DNA of 64,000 nucleotides from Arthrobacter sp. PAMC25564 (GTDB lineage: Bacteria; Actinomycetota; Actinomycetes; Actinomycetales; Micrococcaceae), in assembly GCF_004798705.1 (NCBI RefSeq), contig NZ_CP039290.1, forward strand, positions 3,534,001 through 3,598,000. Reading direction: 5' to 3'. The notes beneath the pieces are model-generated. The model saw nothing but the letters and a program-made list of their open reading frames with translations, had not been told where the DNA came from and did no database searches. The stretch's first letter is position 1. Each line of letters begins with the position of its first letter. The position numbers were made by a program, and so were the translations under genes. Below are positions 52,843-61,782 of the stretch, piece after piece.

Positions 52843-52856
52843 GCCCACAGCGCCGC

Positions 52857-52928
52857 ACAAAGAATCCCCACCAAGAACCCGGCGCATAAAACACAAAGAA
52901 TCCCCACCAAGAACCCGGCGCATAAAAA
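52857..52928. repeat. 36-bp tandem repeat, two copies
   Basis: Copies at 52857-52892 and 52893-52928 differ only at the last base. The unit begins ACAAAGAATCCCCACC and ends in GCATAAAA; the second copy runs into the tRNA-Asn terminator's A/T tract. Confidence 0.85.
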
Positions 52929-52964
52929 AGGTCCCGCGGCCGGTTGTTCACCGGCCGCGAGACC
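52924..52964 (-). terminator. intrinsic terminator of tRNA-Asn (downstream copy)
   Basis: On the minus strand a 14-bp stem with one mismatch (arms 52951-52964 and 52930-52943, loop of 7) is followed by six T. Confidence 0.9.
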
Positions 52965-52970
52965 TGTCCG

Positions 52971-53043
52971 CTCCTCCTGCTGGACTTGAACCAGCAACCC
53001 TTCGATTAACAGTCGAATGCTCTGCCAATTGAGCTAAGGAGGA
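52971..53043 (-). tRNA. tRNA-Asn (GUU)
   Basis: A 73-nt cloverleaf with acceptor TCCTCCT/AGGAGGA, D arm GCTC/GAGC, anticodon loop CTGTTAA (GTT), T arm GCTGG/CCAGC and discriminator G. No encoded CCA. Identical in its mature part to the copy at 53180-53252. Confidence 0.97.
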
Positions 53044-53057
53044 ATGAAGCAGGTACG

Positions 53058-53087
53058 ACATTAGCAAAGGTTTCGCCGCTTTGGAAA
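53058..53087 (-). promoter_or_regulatory. predicted promoter of tRNA-Asn (downstream copy)
   Basis: TTTCCA (53087-53082) and TAATGT (53063-53058) on the minus strand with an 18-nt spacer, 14 nt upstream of the tRNA. Confidence 0.55.
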
Positions 53088-53137
53088 TCGGCGGCGCACC
53101 CCGCGGCGGGAACCGAGGAAATACCCCCTCCGGGTAT

Positions 53138-53173
53138 AAAAAAGTCCCCGTCCCGGTGACCCGGAACGGGGAC
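53138..53173 (-). terminator. intrinsic terminator of tRNA-Asn (upstream copy)
   Basis: GTCCCCGT (53144-53151) pairs with ACGGGGAC (53166-53173), with an inner CCGG stem; the minus strand then runs into six T. Confidence 0.9.
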
Positions 53174-53179
53174 TGCGCG

Positions 53180-53252
53180 CTCCTCCTGCTGGACTTGAAC
53201 CAGCAACCCTTCGATTAACAGTCGAATGCTCTGCCAATTGAGCTAAGGAGGA
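53180..53252 (-). tRNA. tRNA-Asn (GUU), second identical copy
   Basis: Same 73-nt sequence as 52971-53043, including discriminator G. Has its own terminator and own promoter, so the pair are separate transcription units. Confidence 0.97.
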
Positions 53253-53266
53253 ATGAAGCGGCTATA

Positions 53267-53296
53267 AGCCTAGCAACACCCGGCCGGGAAGTGAAA
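53267..53296 (-). promoter_or_regulatory. predicted promoter of tRNA-Asn (upstream copy)
   Basis: TTTCAC (53296-53291) and TAGGCT (53272-53267) on the minus strand with an 18-nt spacer, the same layout as the other copy's promoter. Confidence 0.5.
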
Positions 53297-53318
53297 TTGG
53301 GGCCTGGGGCACCGGCCC

Positions 53319-55265
53319 TCAGGCGTCCGAGCGCAGCGCCCGGCGCTCCATCTCGAGCTGCATGAGTTCCCGGTTCAGCCGCTGGAACTCCTCGGGATCG
53401 GCGGAGGCATCGAGCCGCTGCAACTGGCCCATCTTGTCCGCCTTGACCCGGGTGATCTGCAGTTCAAACAGCCGCGCCAGGATGTCCCTGCAGTACCGCA
53501 GCACTCCCTCAGCGGTGTTGGCAGGCAGCGGCACGACGGCGAGTTCGGACACGAGCGGCCTGAGCGGCTCGGGGACTTCCTGCAGCAGCTGCTCCACCCA
53601 GCGCGCCGGATCCCCGGCGAAGCCGAGCCCGGTGGCCCGGATCGCCTCGTGGATGGCGAGGTAGGCCGGCGTCGAAAAGCGCGCCTCCGAGAACCGCTGC
53701 CATGTCTCGCCTTCCAGCATCGCCGGTTCCTGGAGGGCGACCTCGAGCGCCTGGCGTTCCATCGCCGCCACCGGGTCCCGGGGATCTGGCCGGTTGAAGG
53801 ACGGCAGGGCCGGCGACGGCGGCAAGGGCGCCACTCCCGGCGCGGATCCTCCGGAAGCGTACCCTCGGGCGATCCCGTGCCCGCCCCCGTGGTCCTGCCT
53901 GTTGCCCTGCCCGTTCCCTCCGGCCCCGGAGCCTTGGGCCCGCTTGGCAGCCGCGCCGACGGCCCGGTTGACCTCCTCGACCGGCATGCCCAGCCAGCCG
54001 GCGAGCTCGCGGGCGTAGCCCGGACGGATCGCGGCGTCGCGGATCTGCGCCACGACGGGGGCGGCTTCGCGCAGGGCTGCGATCCGGCCTTCGACTGTGT
54101 CGAGGTTGTGCCTTTTCAAGGACGCGCGGATGGCAAATTCGAACAGCGGGCGGCGGGTGTTGATCAGGTCACGGACCGCGGAATCGCCCTTGGACTGGCG
54201 GAGGTCGCAGGGGTCGGCGCCGTTGGGTTCGACCGCGACGTAGGTCTGCGCCACGAAGCGCTGGTCCTCTTCGAAGGCGCGCAGCGCCGCCTTCTGGCCG
54301 GCGGCGTCGCCGTCGAAGGTGAAGATGACCTCTCCCCCGCTGCCGTCGTCCGAGAGCAGCCGGCGGGCGATCTTGATGTGCTCGGTACCGAAGGCGGTGC
54401 CGCAGGTGGCAACCGCCGTCGTGATTCCGGCCAGGTGGCAGGCCATCACGTCGGTGTAGCCTTCCACCACCACGAGCTGGCGTTCCCTGGCGATGTTCCG
54501 CTTGGCGAGGTCGATCCCGTAGAGGACCTGGGACTTCTTGTAGAGCGCGGTCTCGGGGGTGTTGAGGTACTTGGGGCCCTGGTCGTCCTCGTACAGCTTG
54601 CGCGCGCCGAAGCCGATCGTGTCGCCGGCGATGTCCCGGATGGGCCAGATCAGCCGGCCGCGGAAACGGTCGTAGATCCCCCGGCCGCCTTCAGAAAACA
54701 TCCCGGTCAGCTTCAGTTCGGGGTCCGTGTAGCCGCGGCCGCGGAGGTGCTTGAGCAGGGAGTCCCAGCCCTGCGGGGCGTAGCCGACGCCGAACTGTTC
54801 GGATGCCGCGCGGTCGAAGCCGCGGCCGTAGAGGAAGTTGCGGCCTTCGGTGGCCGCCGGGGTCAGAAGCTGTGCGCGGAAGAATTCATCGGCCACCTTG
54901 TGGGCGTCCAGCAGCCGCTGCCGCCGGCCGATCTCGTCCCGGTTGGGACCGGAGCCGCCGTCCTCGTAATGGAGTTCGAAGCCGATCCTGGACGCCAGCT
55001 TTTCCACCGCCTCCTGGAACGAGGTGTGGTCCAGTTTCTGCACGAAGGAGATGACGTCGCCGTCCTCGCCGCAGCCGAAGCAGTGGTACCGCCCGGCCTG
55101 CGGACGGACGGTGAAAGAGGGCGAGCGCTCGTCGTGGAAAGGGCAGAGGCCCTTGAAGGATCCCAGCCCCGCGCCCTTCAGGGTGACGTAGCCGTCGACA
55201 ACTTCCTTGATGTCCGTGCGCTGGCGTACTTCGTCAATATCAACACGCTTGATCAGGCCGGACAC
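53319..55265 (-). CDS. dnaG: DNA primase
   Basis: A 648-residue bacterial primase that makes RNA primers at the replication fork. The CHC2 zinc ribbon has Cys41, His44, Cys62 and Cys65 (CPFHDERS, CFGC); the TOPRIM core has VVEGYTDVMA and TFDGDAAGQKA acidic residues; the C-terminal helicase-binding domain follows a Gly/Pro/Ser linker (about 455-500). The start is GTG at 55265, 13 nt after the dgt stop, so dusB-dgt-dnaG is one operon. Confidence 0.96.
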   Translation of the reverse strand: MSGLIKRVDIDEVRQRTDIKEVVDGYVTLKGAGLGSFKGLCPFHDERSPSFTVRPQAGRYHCFGCGEDGDVISFVQKLDHTSFQEAVEKLASRIGFELHYEDGGSGPNRDEIGRRQRLLDAHKVADEFFRAQLLTPAATEGRNFLYGRGFDRAASEQFGVGYAPQGWDSLLKHLRGRGYTDPELKLTGMFSEGGRGIYDRFRGRLIWPIRDIAGDTIGFGARKLYEDDQGPKYLNTPETALYKKSQVLYGIDLAKRNIARERQLVVVEGYTDVMACHLAGITTAVATCGTAFGTEHIKIARRLLSDDGSGGEVIFTFDGDAAGQKAALRAFEEDQRFVAQTYVAVEPNGADPCDLRQSKGDSAVRDLINTRRPLFEFAIRASLKRHNLDTVEGRIAALREAAPVVAQIRDAAIRPGYARELAGWLGMPVEEVNRAVGAAAKRAQGSGAGGNGQGNRQDHGGGHGIARGYASGGSAPGVAPLPPSPALPSFNRPDPRDPVAAMERQALEVALQEPAMLEGETWQRFSEARFSTPAYLAIHEAIRATGLGFAGDPARWVEQLLQEVPEPLRPLVSELAVVPLPANTAEGVLRYCRDILARLFELQITRVKADKMGQLQRLDASADPEEFQRLNRELMQLEMERRALRSDA

Positions 55266-55278
55266 AGTGCCATCCTAG

Positions 55279-56568
55279 TCACCACAGCGACGGCAGGCTG
55301 CCGACGAGCCGTTCGTAGAGGGCCAGCGCGGAGCCGTCCGTGAGCGATGCGACCTGGTCGATGACGACGCGCAGCCGTGCGCCGTCGTCCTCCGCGTCGC
55401 GCCAGTCGGCGGCGAACATCGGCTCCAGGTGGCGGTCCCCAGTGGCGGTCAGGGCGGTGACCAGCGCATGCAGGACCTCACGCTGGCGTTCGTAGATGGG
55501 CTGCCGGTGTTCGGTGGTCATCACGAAGGTGGTGGCCAGGCCCTTCATCACCGCGATTTCCATCACGGTCTCGTCCGGAACGATCAGCTCCGCGTTGTAG
55601 CGGGTGAGGTTCTCCGGTCCGTAGACGGCGCGGGTGGCTTCGAGGGCGCTCTGGCAGAACCGGCCGATGAGCTGGCTGGTCATGTCCTTCAGCGCTGCCA
55701 TGGACTTGCGGCTGCCGTCGGCCTCGCGCACCCAGACCCTCGTCGCCTCAAGCCTGGCCAGCGCGGCGTCGATGGCGGCGGGATCATTGTGCGGCAGGTA
55801 CCACTGCTTGGCGTAGCCCACGACGCGGGCACGGTGGTCAGGGTTGTCCATCCAGCGGAGCTGGAAGTGGCCGGCGACGATCGCGTCCTCGACGTCGTGC
55901 ACGGAATAGGAGATGTCGTCCGCGAGGTCCATGACCTGTGCTTCCAGGCAGGATCGGCGTCCCGGGGCGCCCTCGCGGATCCAGTCGAAGATCGGCAGAT
56001 CGTCCTCGTAGGCGCCGAATTTGCTGGTCCGTTCGCCGTGGAGGACGGGGGCGTTCTCGGCCGACCACGGGTATTTGGCGGCGGCGTCGAGGCTGGCGCG
56101 GGTCAGGTTCAGCCCGGCGGGCCGTCCGTCCGGGGCCAGGACCTTCGGTTCCAGCCGGGTCAGCAGGCGCAGGGTCTGGGCGTTGCCTTCGAAGCCGCCG
56201 ATCGCGTGCGCAACCTCGTTCAGGGCGGATTCGCCGTTGTGCCCGAAGGGCGGATGGCCCAGGTCATGGCTGAGGCAGGCGGTGTCAACGACGTCGGGGT
56301 CGCAGCCCAGGGCATGGCCCAGCTCGCGGCCCACCTGCGCGACTTCGAGGCTGTGCGTGAGCCGGGTGCGCACGAAGTCATCGGTGTCCGGGGCCACCAC
56401 CTGGGTCTTGGCGCCAAGCCGGCGCAGGGCCGAGGAGTGCAGGACCCGGGCGCGGTCGCGCTCGAAATCGGAGCGGTAGGTGGATTTGGGCGGCTCCTCC
56501 ACCCAGCGGGCGCAGTCGCGGGCCTCGTAGCCGTCCAGCACCGGGGCGGTGGTCCTGGTCTCAGCCAC
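55279..56568 (-). CDS. dgt: deoxyguanosinetriphosphate triphosphohydrolase-like HD protein
   Basis: A 429-residue HD-domain dNTP triphosphohydrolase. RLTHSLEVAQ and SHDLGHPPFGHNGE give the HD metal ligands, and MDLADDISYSVHDVEDAI the second Asp region. It lowers or balances dNTP pools, and lies beside dnaG in actinobacteria. The GTG at 56568 is inferred: it lies just before the dusB stop (8-nt overlap) and the conserved YEARDCARW segment follows directly. Confidence 0.93.
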   Translation of the reverse strand: MAETRTTAPVLDGYEARDCARWVEEPPKSTYRSDFERDRARVLHSSALRRLGAKTQVVAPDTDDFVRTRLTHSLEVAQVGRELGHALGCDPDVVDTACLSHDLGHPPFGHNGESALNEVAHAIGGFEGNAQTLRLLTRLEPKVLAPDGRPAGLNLTRASLDAAAKYPWSAENAPVLHGERTSKFGAYEDDLPIFDWIREGAPGRRSCLEAQVMDLADDISYSVHDVEDAIVAGHFQLRWMDNPDHRARVVGYAKQWYLPHNDPAAIDAALARLEATRVWVREADGSRKSMAALKDMTSQLIGRFCQSALEATRAVYGPENLTRYNAELIVPDETVMEIAVMKGLATTFVMTTEHRQPIYERQREVLHALVTALTATGDRHLEPMFAADWRDAEDDGARLRVVIDQVASLTDGSALALYERLVGSLPSLW

Positions 56569-57739
56569 CGGAGACGTCCAGTTCGGCGTGGCAGATCTCG
56601 CGCGACTGTTCGGCGTCCATCGTGCGGTCCAGCAGCCAGTCCTTGGGCAGCGCGGGCCTCTTGGGCGAACCCGCACGGCCGCGCGGACCCTCGGCGTCGA
56701 CACCGGGGTACGGCGAATCAAGATCCAGCTGGTCCAGCGTCCCGCGCAGCACCTCGAGGCTTGTCACGAGCGCCAGCCTGGTGCGCAGTTCGCTGCCGAC
56801 GACGTAGCCCTTGAAGTACCAGGCGATGTGCTTGCGGATCTCACGCAGGGCCTTGCCCTCGTCGCCGAAGGTCTCGACCATGAGCTGGGCGTGGCGGTAG
56901 ACGCTTTCGGCCACCTTGCGCAGGTCCGGCTTGTGGCGGACGTCGCTGCCTTCAAAGGCCGCCATGAGGTCCCCGAACAGCCACGGCCGGCCCTGGCAGC
57001 CGCGGCCCACCACCACGCCGTCGACGCCGGTTTCGCGGACCATCCGGATGGCGTCGTCCGCGGACCAGATGTCGCCGTTGCCGAGCACCGGGATGTCCGG
57101 CAGCGCCTCGCGCAGCCGGGCGATGGCAGACCAGTCGGCCTGCCCGGAATAGAACTGTGCGGTGGTGCGGCCGTGAAGCGTGACGGCGGCCACGCCCGAA
57201 TCCCGGGCGATCCGGCCGGCATCGAGGTACGTCAGGTGGTCCTCGTCGATGCCCTTGCGCATCTTGATGGTCAGCGGGATGTTGCCGTTGGAGGCCTCCT
57301 TGACGGCGGTCCGGACGATCGAGGTGAACAGGTCCGTCTTCCACGGCAGGGCCGATCCGCCCCCGCGCCGGGTGACCTTGGGGACCGGGCAGCCGAAGTT
57401 GAGGTCGATATGGTCCGCGCGGTCCTCTTCGACCAGCAACCGCACGGCCGCACCGACGGTCACCGGGTCCACGCCGTAGAGCTGGACGGAGCGGACCTTT
57501 TCGTCGTCGTCGTGCGCGATGATCCGCAGCGATTCGGGCGTGCGCTCCACGAGGGCACGCGAGGTGACCATCTCCGCCACGTACAGGCCGCCGCCGTACT
57601 CACGGCAGAGCCTGCGGAAGGCGGAGTTGGTGATGCCCGCCATGGGTGCCAGGATCACGGGGGTGTCCACCGTGAGGGGGCCCAGCCTCAGGGGCGGGAG
57701 TTCCAGCTTGGGGGCGGGAGGCGTTGCTACAACAGTCAC
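56561..57739 (-). CDS. dusB: tRNA dihydrouridine synthase
   Basis: A 392-residue FMN enzyme that reduces uridines in the tRNA D-loop. APMAGITNSAFRRL is the N-terminal signature, the catalytic Cys117 lies in NFGCPVPKVTRRGGGSAL, and VTLHGRTTAQFYSG with GNGDIW form the FMN site. The start is GTG at 57739. It heads dusB-dgt-dnaG. Confidence 0.95.
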   Translation of the reverse strand: MTVVATPPAPKLELPPLRLGPLTVDTPVILAPMAGITNSAFRRLCREYGGGLYVAEMVTSRALVERTPESLRIIAHDDDEKVRSVQLYGVDPVTVGAAVRLLVEEDRADHIDLNFGCPVPKVTRRGGGSALPWKTDLFTSIVRTAVKEASNGNIPLTIKMRKGIDEDHLTYLDAGRIARDSGVAAVTLHGRTTAQFYSGQADWSAIARLREALPDIPVLGNGDIWSADDAIRMVRETGVDGVVVGRGCQGRPWLFGDLMAAFEGSDVRHKPDLRKVAESVYRHAQLMVETFGDEGKALREIRKHIAWYFKGYVVGSELRTRLALVTSLEVLRGTLDQLDLDSPYPGVDAEGPRGRAGSPKRPALPKDWLLDRTMDAEQSREICHAELDVSGG

Positions 57740-57803
57740 CCGTCCATTGTCTCAAAGCCGGGCAAATCGGCTGCGTCCACCTCGGCTATGTGGGTAAATT
57801 GCC

Positions 57804-59210
57804 TCAGCTCCGGACGGCGGCCCGGCGCCCGCGGCGGGTGTCGGGCGCCGTTTCGGACCCGCCGGCGGCGTCACCCCCGCGGTCGCGGCCGGTGACGCCG
57901 ACGGCGTCGTCCGCCGCCCGGGGCGGGGCCTGCACGGCAGCGCTGACGCGGCCGCCCGTTGTCATCCGGACGCCGCGGGCGCCGGCCTTGATTCCGGTGG
58001 CTTTGACCACGAGCACCGCGATCAGCGTGGTGACGGGGATCGCCAGGACCAGCCCGATGGAGCCGACGAGCGTGCGGATCACTTCTTCGGACAGTTCGGC
58101 GCTGGTGAGGGCGTCCCCCAGGGGCCGCTCGTAGAGCATCACGATGATCAGGATGGGCAGCGCGGCGCCGGCGTAGGCGAACGCGATGGTGTAGACGGTG
58201 GAGGCGATGTGGTCGCGGCCGATCCGCATGGCGGAACTGAAGAGCTTTCGGGCGCTGGTCTGCGGGGCGAGTTCCCACAGTTCCCAGACGGCGGAGGACT
58301 GGGTAATGGTGACGTCGTTCAGGACGCCCAGCCCGGAAATAATGAGGCCGCACAGGATGATCCCGGAGATCGAGATGTGGTCTGAAATGTTGGCGAGCGT
58401 GGCGGCGTCGTGGTTGCCCACCCCGGCAAGGTTCGCGGCGTCGGTGGCCCAGGCAGCCAGCAGCGAGGTGATGCCGAGGCCGAACATGGTGCCCAGCAGG
58501 GCCGTCGACGTCCGGGCGGAGAAGCCGTGGGCGAAGTAGAGCACCCCAATCATGATCACCGTGGACCCGACGAGTGCCAGGAGCAGCGGAGGCTTTCCTT
58601 CCACCAGCCCGGGGAGAATGAAGGAGACCAGCACGGCGTAAGCCCCCACGAGGCCGATCAGGGCCCGCAGCCCGCGCCAGCGCGCCACCGCGATCACGAC
58701 GACGGCATAGAGCAAAGCGAGGAAGATGATGGGCAGCGTGCGGACGAAGTCGACGAAGACATAGGCGGGCGAGCCCTGGCCTGCGGCGGCGCCCTGGGCC
58801 TGGGAGAGATTCAGGTAGCGGATGTTGTCGCCGGGCTTGACGCCGTGGGATTTGGCGACGTCGGGGTTGATGACGACCTTGACGGGATTGCCGCCCTTGT
58901 CCGGCTCGGTGTAGGCGAAGGTGCACTGCGAGCCCTGCTGCGCAGGCTGCCCGTCCATGCAGTTGCCTGACACCACCCGCTGGATCTTGCCGGTGTCGAA
59001 GGTAACGCCGGGCGCCGCCGCGTACGGGCTGGCCAGTGTGATGCCCTCCTTGCTGCCCGAGGGCCACATCATCACCATGGCGGCGAGCGTCAGGAGCGTC
59101 AGCGGGACCAGGACAGCGGCCAGGATCCAGTTGGCTTTCTTCCGGGCGGCGAGCGCCTGGGGCGTCGGCTCAGCATGGTCCGTGTGGGCATGTGAATGTC
59201 CGGCACCCAT
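57804..59210 (-). CDS. YibE/F family membrane protein
   Basis: A 468-residue protein. A His-rich cytoplasmic start (GAGHSHAHTDHAE) precedes a membrane helix and an extracytoplasmic domain (about 60-150) with two Cys (NCMD, SQCTF) that may form a disulfide; about seven helices follow with the YibE/F signatures LGTMFGLGITSLLAA and DVTITQSSAVWELW. The C-terminal tail is basic and disordered. Function is unknown; transport is suspected. Monocistronic between dusB and the oxidase. Confidence 0.87.
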   Translation of the reverse strand: MGAGHSHAHTDHAEPTPQALAARKKANWILAAVLVPLTLLTLAAMVMMWPSGSKEGITLASPYAAAPGVTFDTGKIQRVVSGNCMDGQPAQQGSQCTFAYTEPDKGGNPVKVVINPDVAKSHGVKPGDNIRYLNLSQAQGAAAGQGSPAYVFVDFVRTLPIIFLALLYAVVVIAVARWRGLRALIGLVGAYAVLVSFILPGLVEGKPPLLLALVGSTVIMIGVLYFAHGFSARTSTALLGTMFGLGITSLLAAWATDAANLAGVGNHDAATLANISDHISISGIILCGLIISGLGVLNDVTITQSSAVWELWELAPQTSARKLFSSAMRIGRDHIASTVYTIAFAYAGAALPILIIVMLYERPLGDALTSAELSEEVIRTLVGSIGLVLAIPVTTLIAVLVVKATGIKAGARGVRMTTGGRVSAAVQAPPRAADDAVGVTGRDRGGDAAGGSETAPDTRRGRRAAVRS

Positions 59211-59270
59211 CAGCAGTTCAACCTCATGCCATGCAACTTTACGGCCTGCGCGGAGTCCTGCCGCACACGA

Positions 59271-59306
59271 GAAGCCCCCGGCACCCGCCGGGCTGCCGGG
59301 GGCTTC
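59271..59306 (-). terminator. hairpin terminator downstream of the flavoprotein oxidase
   Basis: GAAGCCCCCGGCA (59271-59283) pairs perfectly with TGCCGGGGGCTTC (59294-59306) around a 10-nt loop, 30 nt after the oxidase stop on the minus strand. Confidence 0.75.
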
Positions 59307-59335
59307 ACACGCCCTTTGACCGGATCCCGGAGGCT

Positions 59336-60709
59336 TTACTGGGGAGGGATGTTCTGGTTGATGTGGAAGAGGTTCTGCGGATCATACTTGGCTTTGATGG
59401 CACTCAGTCGCTTGAAGTTCTCCCCATAGTTCTCCGCAACTCTGGGCAGGTCATCGCCGTCCATGAAGTTGATGTAGCCGCCGGGCGCCGAATAGGGCCG
59501 CAGGGCGGCCGCATACTCCCGCACCCAGGCGATGTTGGCCTCGTTATCGGCAGGATCGGACCAAATGCCGGCAATCACCGGGGCGAACTTCACGTTGCGG
59601 TTCGCGAAGGCCGTTTCGGTGGCCCCCACCCGCTGCACAGCTCCGTCGATGGAGTAGAGGTGCACGGCGGTTTGCACGCTGGGCACTCTGCTCCCGTAGT
59701 CGAGGTGAGTATTAATGGCGCCGTCGTTGAGCTCGGCCAGGAAGTCCGCCTTCCAGTAACCCTGCAGCCCCTTGGGCAGCAGCGGGTCGAAGGCCTGGTT
59801 CAGGGCCGGGTAGGGCATTGGCCCGACCATGGATCCGGCCACGGGGGCGACGTCCAGGAAAGGCTTCCAACGGCTGGGCCCTTCGGCCTGATCGCCTGCC
59901 CACATCCCGACGACGACGGCCACCGGCTTTCCATGCCATTCCTCGGGAAGGAACGGCACCGGCGGCCCGAGGGCGAATCCAAGGAAAGACCCAAACTCTT
60001 CGGGGGCTGACGCCAAGTAGTCGCGATAGAACTTCGCCACCGTCTCCGCGTGCTCCATCGGGTAGATGACGATCCCGACGTGGACCATGTCCACCGGATG
60101 CAACCGGTACTCCAGCGAGGTCACGACCCCGAAGTTCCCACCGCCGCCGCGCAGCGCCCAGAAGAGATCCTCGTTCTCGCTTTCGCTGGCCGTCACGAAT
60201 TTTCCCTCCGCCGTCACAACGTCGGCCGAGATGAGGTTGTCGCAGCTGAGGCCGTACTTGCGGGCCAGGTAGCCGATCCCGCCGCCCAAAGTCAGCCCGG
60301 CCACGCCGGTCGAGCCCACAATACCGCCGGTGGTCGCCAGCCCGAAGGCATGCGTGGCGTGGTTGAAGTCGGCCCAGGTGGCGCCCGCCTCGGAACGCGC
60401 CGTCCTGGCTACGGGATCAACCCGGACCCCCGAGGTGTTGGCGAAGTCGATGACCAAGGCGCCATCCCACGTGCCGAAGCCCGGGGCGCTGTGGCCTCCC
60501 CCGCGGATGGCCAGGTCCATGGCGTTGTCGCGGGCGAAGTTGATGCAGGCGATGACATCGGCCACCTGGGACACCCGGACCACCGCCGCCGGGCGCTTGT
60601 CGATCATGCCGTTGTAGACCGCGCGTGCCGCATCGTAGTCGGCGTCGGCGGGCGTGACGATCTGCCCGCGGACCTGCTCCCGCAGGCCATCCAAAGATGT
60701 TGCGTTCAT
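59336..60709 (-). CDS. FAD-linked oxidase, berberine-bridge (BBE)-like
   Basis: A 457-residue PCMH-fold flavoprotein. RGGGHSAPG carries His73, the expected 8-alpha-histidyl FAD attachment; GSTGVAGLTLGGGIGYLARK forms the pyrophosphate loop; the C-terminal YDPQNLFHINQNI is the BBE domain. No Cys lies at the second (6-S-cysteinyl) attachment point, so a single covalent link as in 6-hydroxy-D-nicotine oxidase is likely. Substrate unknown; alcohol or amine oxidation giving H2O2. The ATG at 60709 is taken as the start because upstream sequence is not conserved in character. Confidence 0.87.
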   Translation of the reverse strand: MNATSLDGLREQVRGQIVTPADADYDAARAVYNGMIDKRPAAVVRVSQVADVIACINFARDNAMDLAIRGGGHSAPGFGTWDGALVIDFANTSGVRVDPVARTARSEAGATWADFNHATHAFGLATTGGIVGSTGVAGLTLGGGIGYLARKYGLSCDNLISADVVTAEGKFVTASESENEDLFWALRGGGGNFGVVTSLEYRLHPVDMVHVGIVIYPMEHAETVAKFYRDYLASAPEEFGSFLGFALGPPVPFLPEEWHGKPVAVVVGMWAGDQAEGPSRWKPFLDVAPVAGSMVGPMPYPALNQAFDPLLPKGLQGYWKADFLAELNDGAINTHLDYGSRVPSVQTAVHLYSIDGAVQRVGATETAFANRNVKFAPVIAGIWSDPADNEANIAWVREYAAALRPYSAPGGYINFMDGDDLPRVAENYGENFKRLSAIKAKYDPQNLFHINQNIPPQ

Positions 60710-61017
60710 TTCTGTACCGTCGATTTCATCGTGAGACCCGACCCGGACGGTAATCTGCGCTCCCAGCCGGCATGACGCCCGGAGGTTTACGTCAAAAGAA
60801 ATACTCCTCCGGCCATGCGCCGTCAATAGGATGCTGCTGTCTGCGGAACGCCCGCGGCGCCGCGCCAATCGCCCGGGCCCTCGGCTCCGAATGGACTATA
60901 GGCAGGTCCTGGCGGACCGCGGGAATGCCCGGCGGACGACGTCGGTTCGAAGCCGCGGTTTGACCCGCGGGCGCAGCGACTTATGGTAGGTAATTGACGG
61001 ATGTGGAGGGCAACGGC
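60710..61017. other. divergent intergenic region
   Basis: 308 nt between the oxidase and hydrolase genes. I see the hydrolase promoter near the right end and an AT-richer patch (60788-60808) that probably belongs to the oxidase promoter, but no gene or RNA. Confidence 0.4.
60960..60987 (+). promoter_or_regulatory. predicted promoter of the alpha/beta hydrolase operon
   Basis: TTGACC (60960-60965) and TATGGT (60982-60987) with a 16-nt spacer, about 30 nt before the start codon. Confidence 0.55.
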
Positions 61018-61782
61018 GTGGCCAAGCGCAGACTGGACGACCGCGAACATGAGGCGGCCGGGGCGGGGCCGGCAGCCAAGGCTGTATTGACGGTTGCCGA
61101 GGCGGCCGGGACCACCCGCGGCGTCGCACTGGTGCTGCACGGCGGGGAGGCGGACAGCTATGGCACCGTCCGCGCCCGGAACCTGAGCCCGGCCCGGATG
61201 TTGCCGTTTGTGCAGGCGCTCCGGGCCCAGGGCGGTCCCCACGGCCTGGCCGTGTGGAACCTCCGGAACCGGTACCGGGGGTGGAACGGGGAGGACATGT
61301 CCCCTGTCCAGGACGCCCGGTGGGCACTCGCGCAGATCAGCCGCGAGCATCCAAGGCTCCCCGTCTACCTCCTGGGGCACTCGATGGGCGGGCTCACGGC
61401 CATGTGCGTAGCCGATGACCCGCAGGTGGCGGCCGTGGTGGCCCTCGCCCCATGGTTGAGCATGGAAACACCGGTGGAACGGGTGGCCGGGAGGCGGATC
61501 CTGATCGTCCATGGCACGGAGGACCGCTGGACCAGCCCGGCCAACTCGCTGGCCTACGCACGGCGGGCAGACGGCGTCGCCGAATCCGTGGACTACGTCG
61601 CGCTCAAGGGCGCGGGGCACTTCATGCTCCGCCGCGTGGGGCTATGGAACTCGCTCGCGAACGGCTTCATCCTCGACGCTTTCGCGGCGGGCACCGGCAT
61701 CGGAACCGGGATTGAGGCCGGCACGGAGGCCCTGCGCCGTATCCTGCCCGCGGCCGGCGGCAGCCTTCCGGTGGTGCTGTGA
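61018..61782 (+). CDS. alpha/beta hydrolase
   Basis: A 254-residue alpha/beta hydrolase with the full triad: Ser122 in GHSMGG, Asp169 in HGTEDRW, His201 in GAGHFML. The oxyanion region is VLHGGE (about 39-44). The family covers esterases and acylglycerol lipases; the substrate is unknown. The GTG at 61018 is chosen because GGAGGG lies seven nt upstream; TTG 60994 and GTG 61003 are in frame but lack this. It overlaps the DUF1295 gene by one base. Confidence 0.87.
   Translation: MAKRRLDDREHEAAGAGPAAKAVLTVAEAAGTTRGVALVLHGGEADSYGTVRARNLSPARMLPFVQALRAQGGPHGLAVWNLRNRYRGWNGEDMSPVQDARWALAQISREHPRLPVYLLGHSMGGLTAMCVADDPQVAAVVALAPWLSMETPVERVAGRRILIVHGTEDRWTSPANSLAYARRADGVAESVDYVALKGAGHFMLRRVGLWNSLANGFILDAFAAGTGIGTGIEAGTEALRRILPAAGGSLPVVL

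Noticed and set aside
53649-55343. A 564-residue open frame opposite dnaG
   Set aside because: Antisense shadow of a certain gene; composition (Gly/Val/Arg/Asp-rich) is typical of such shadows.
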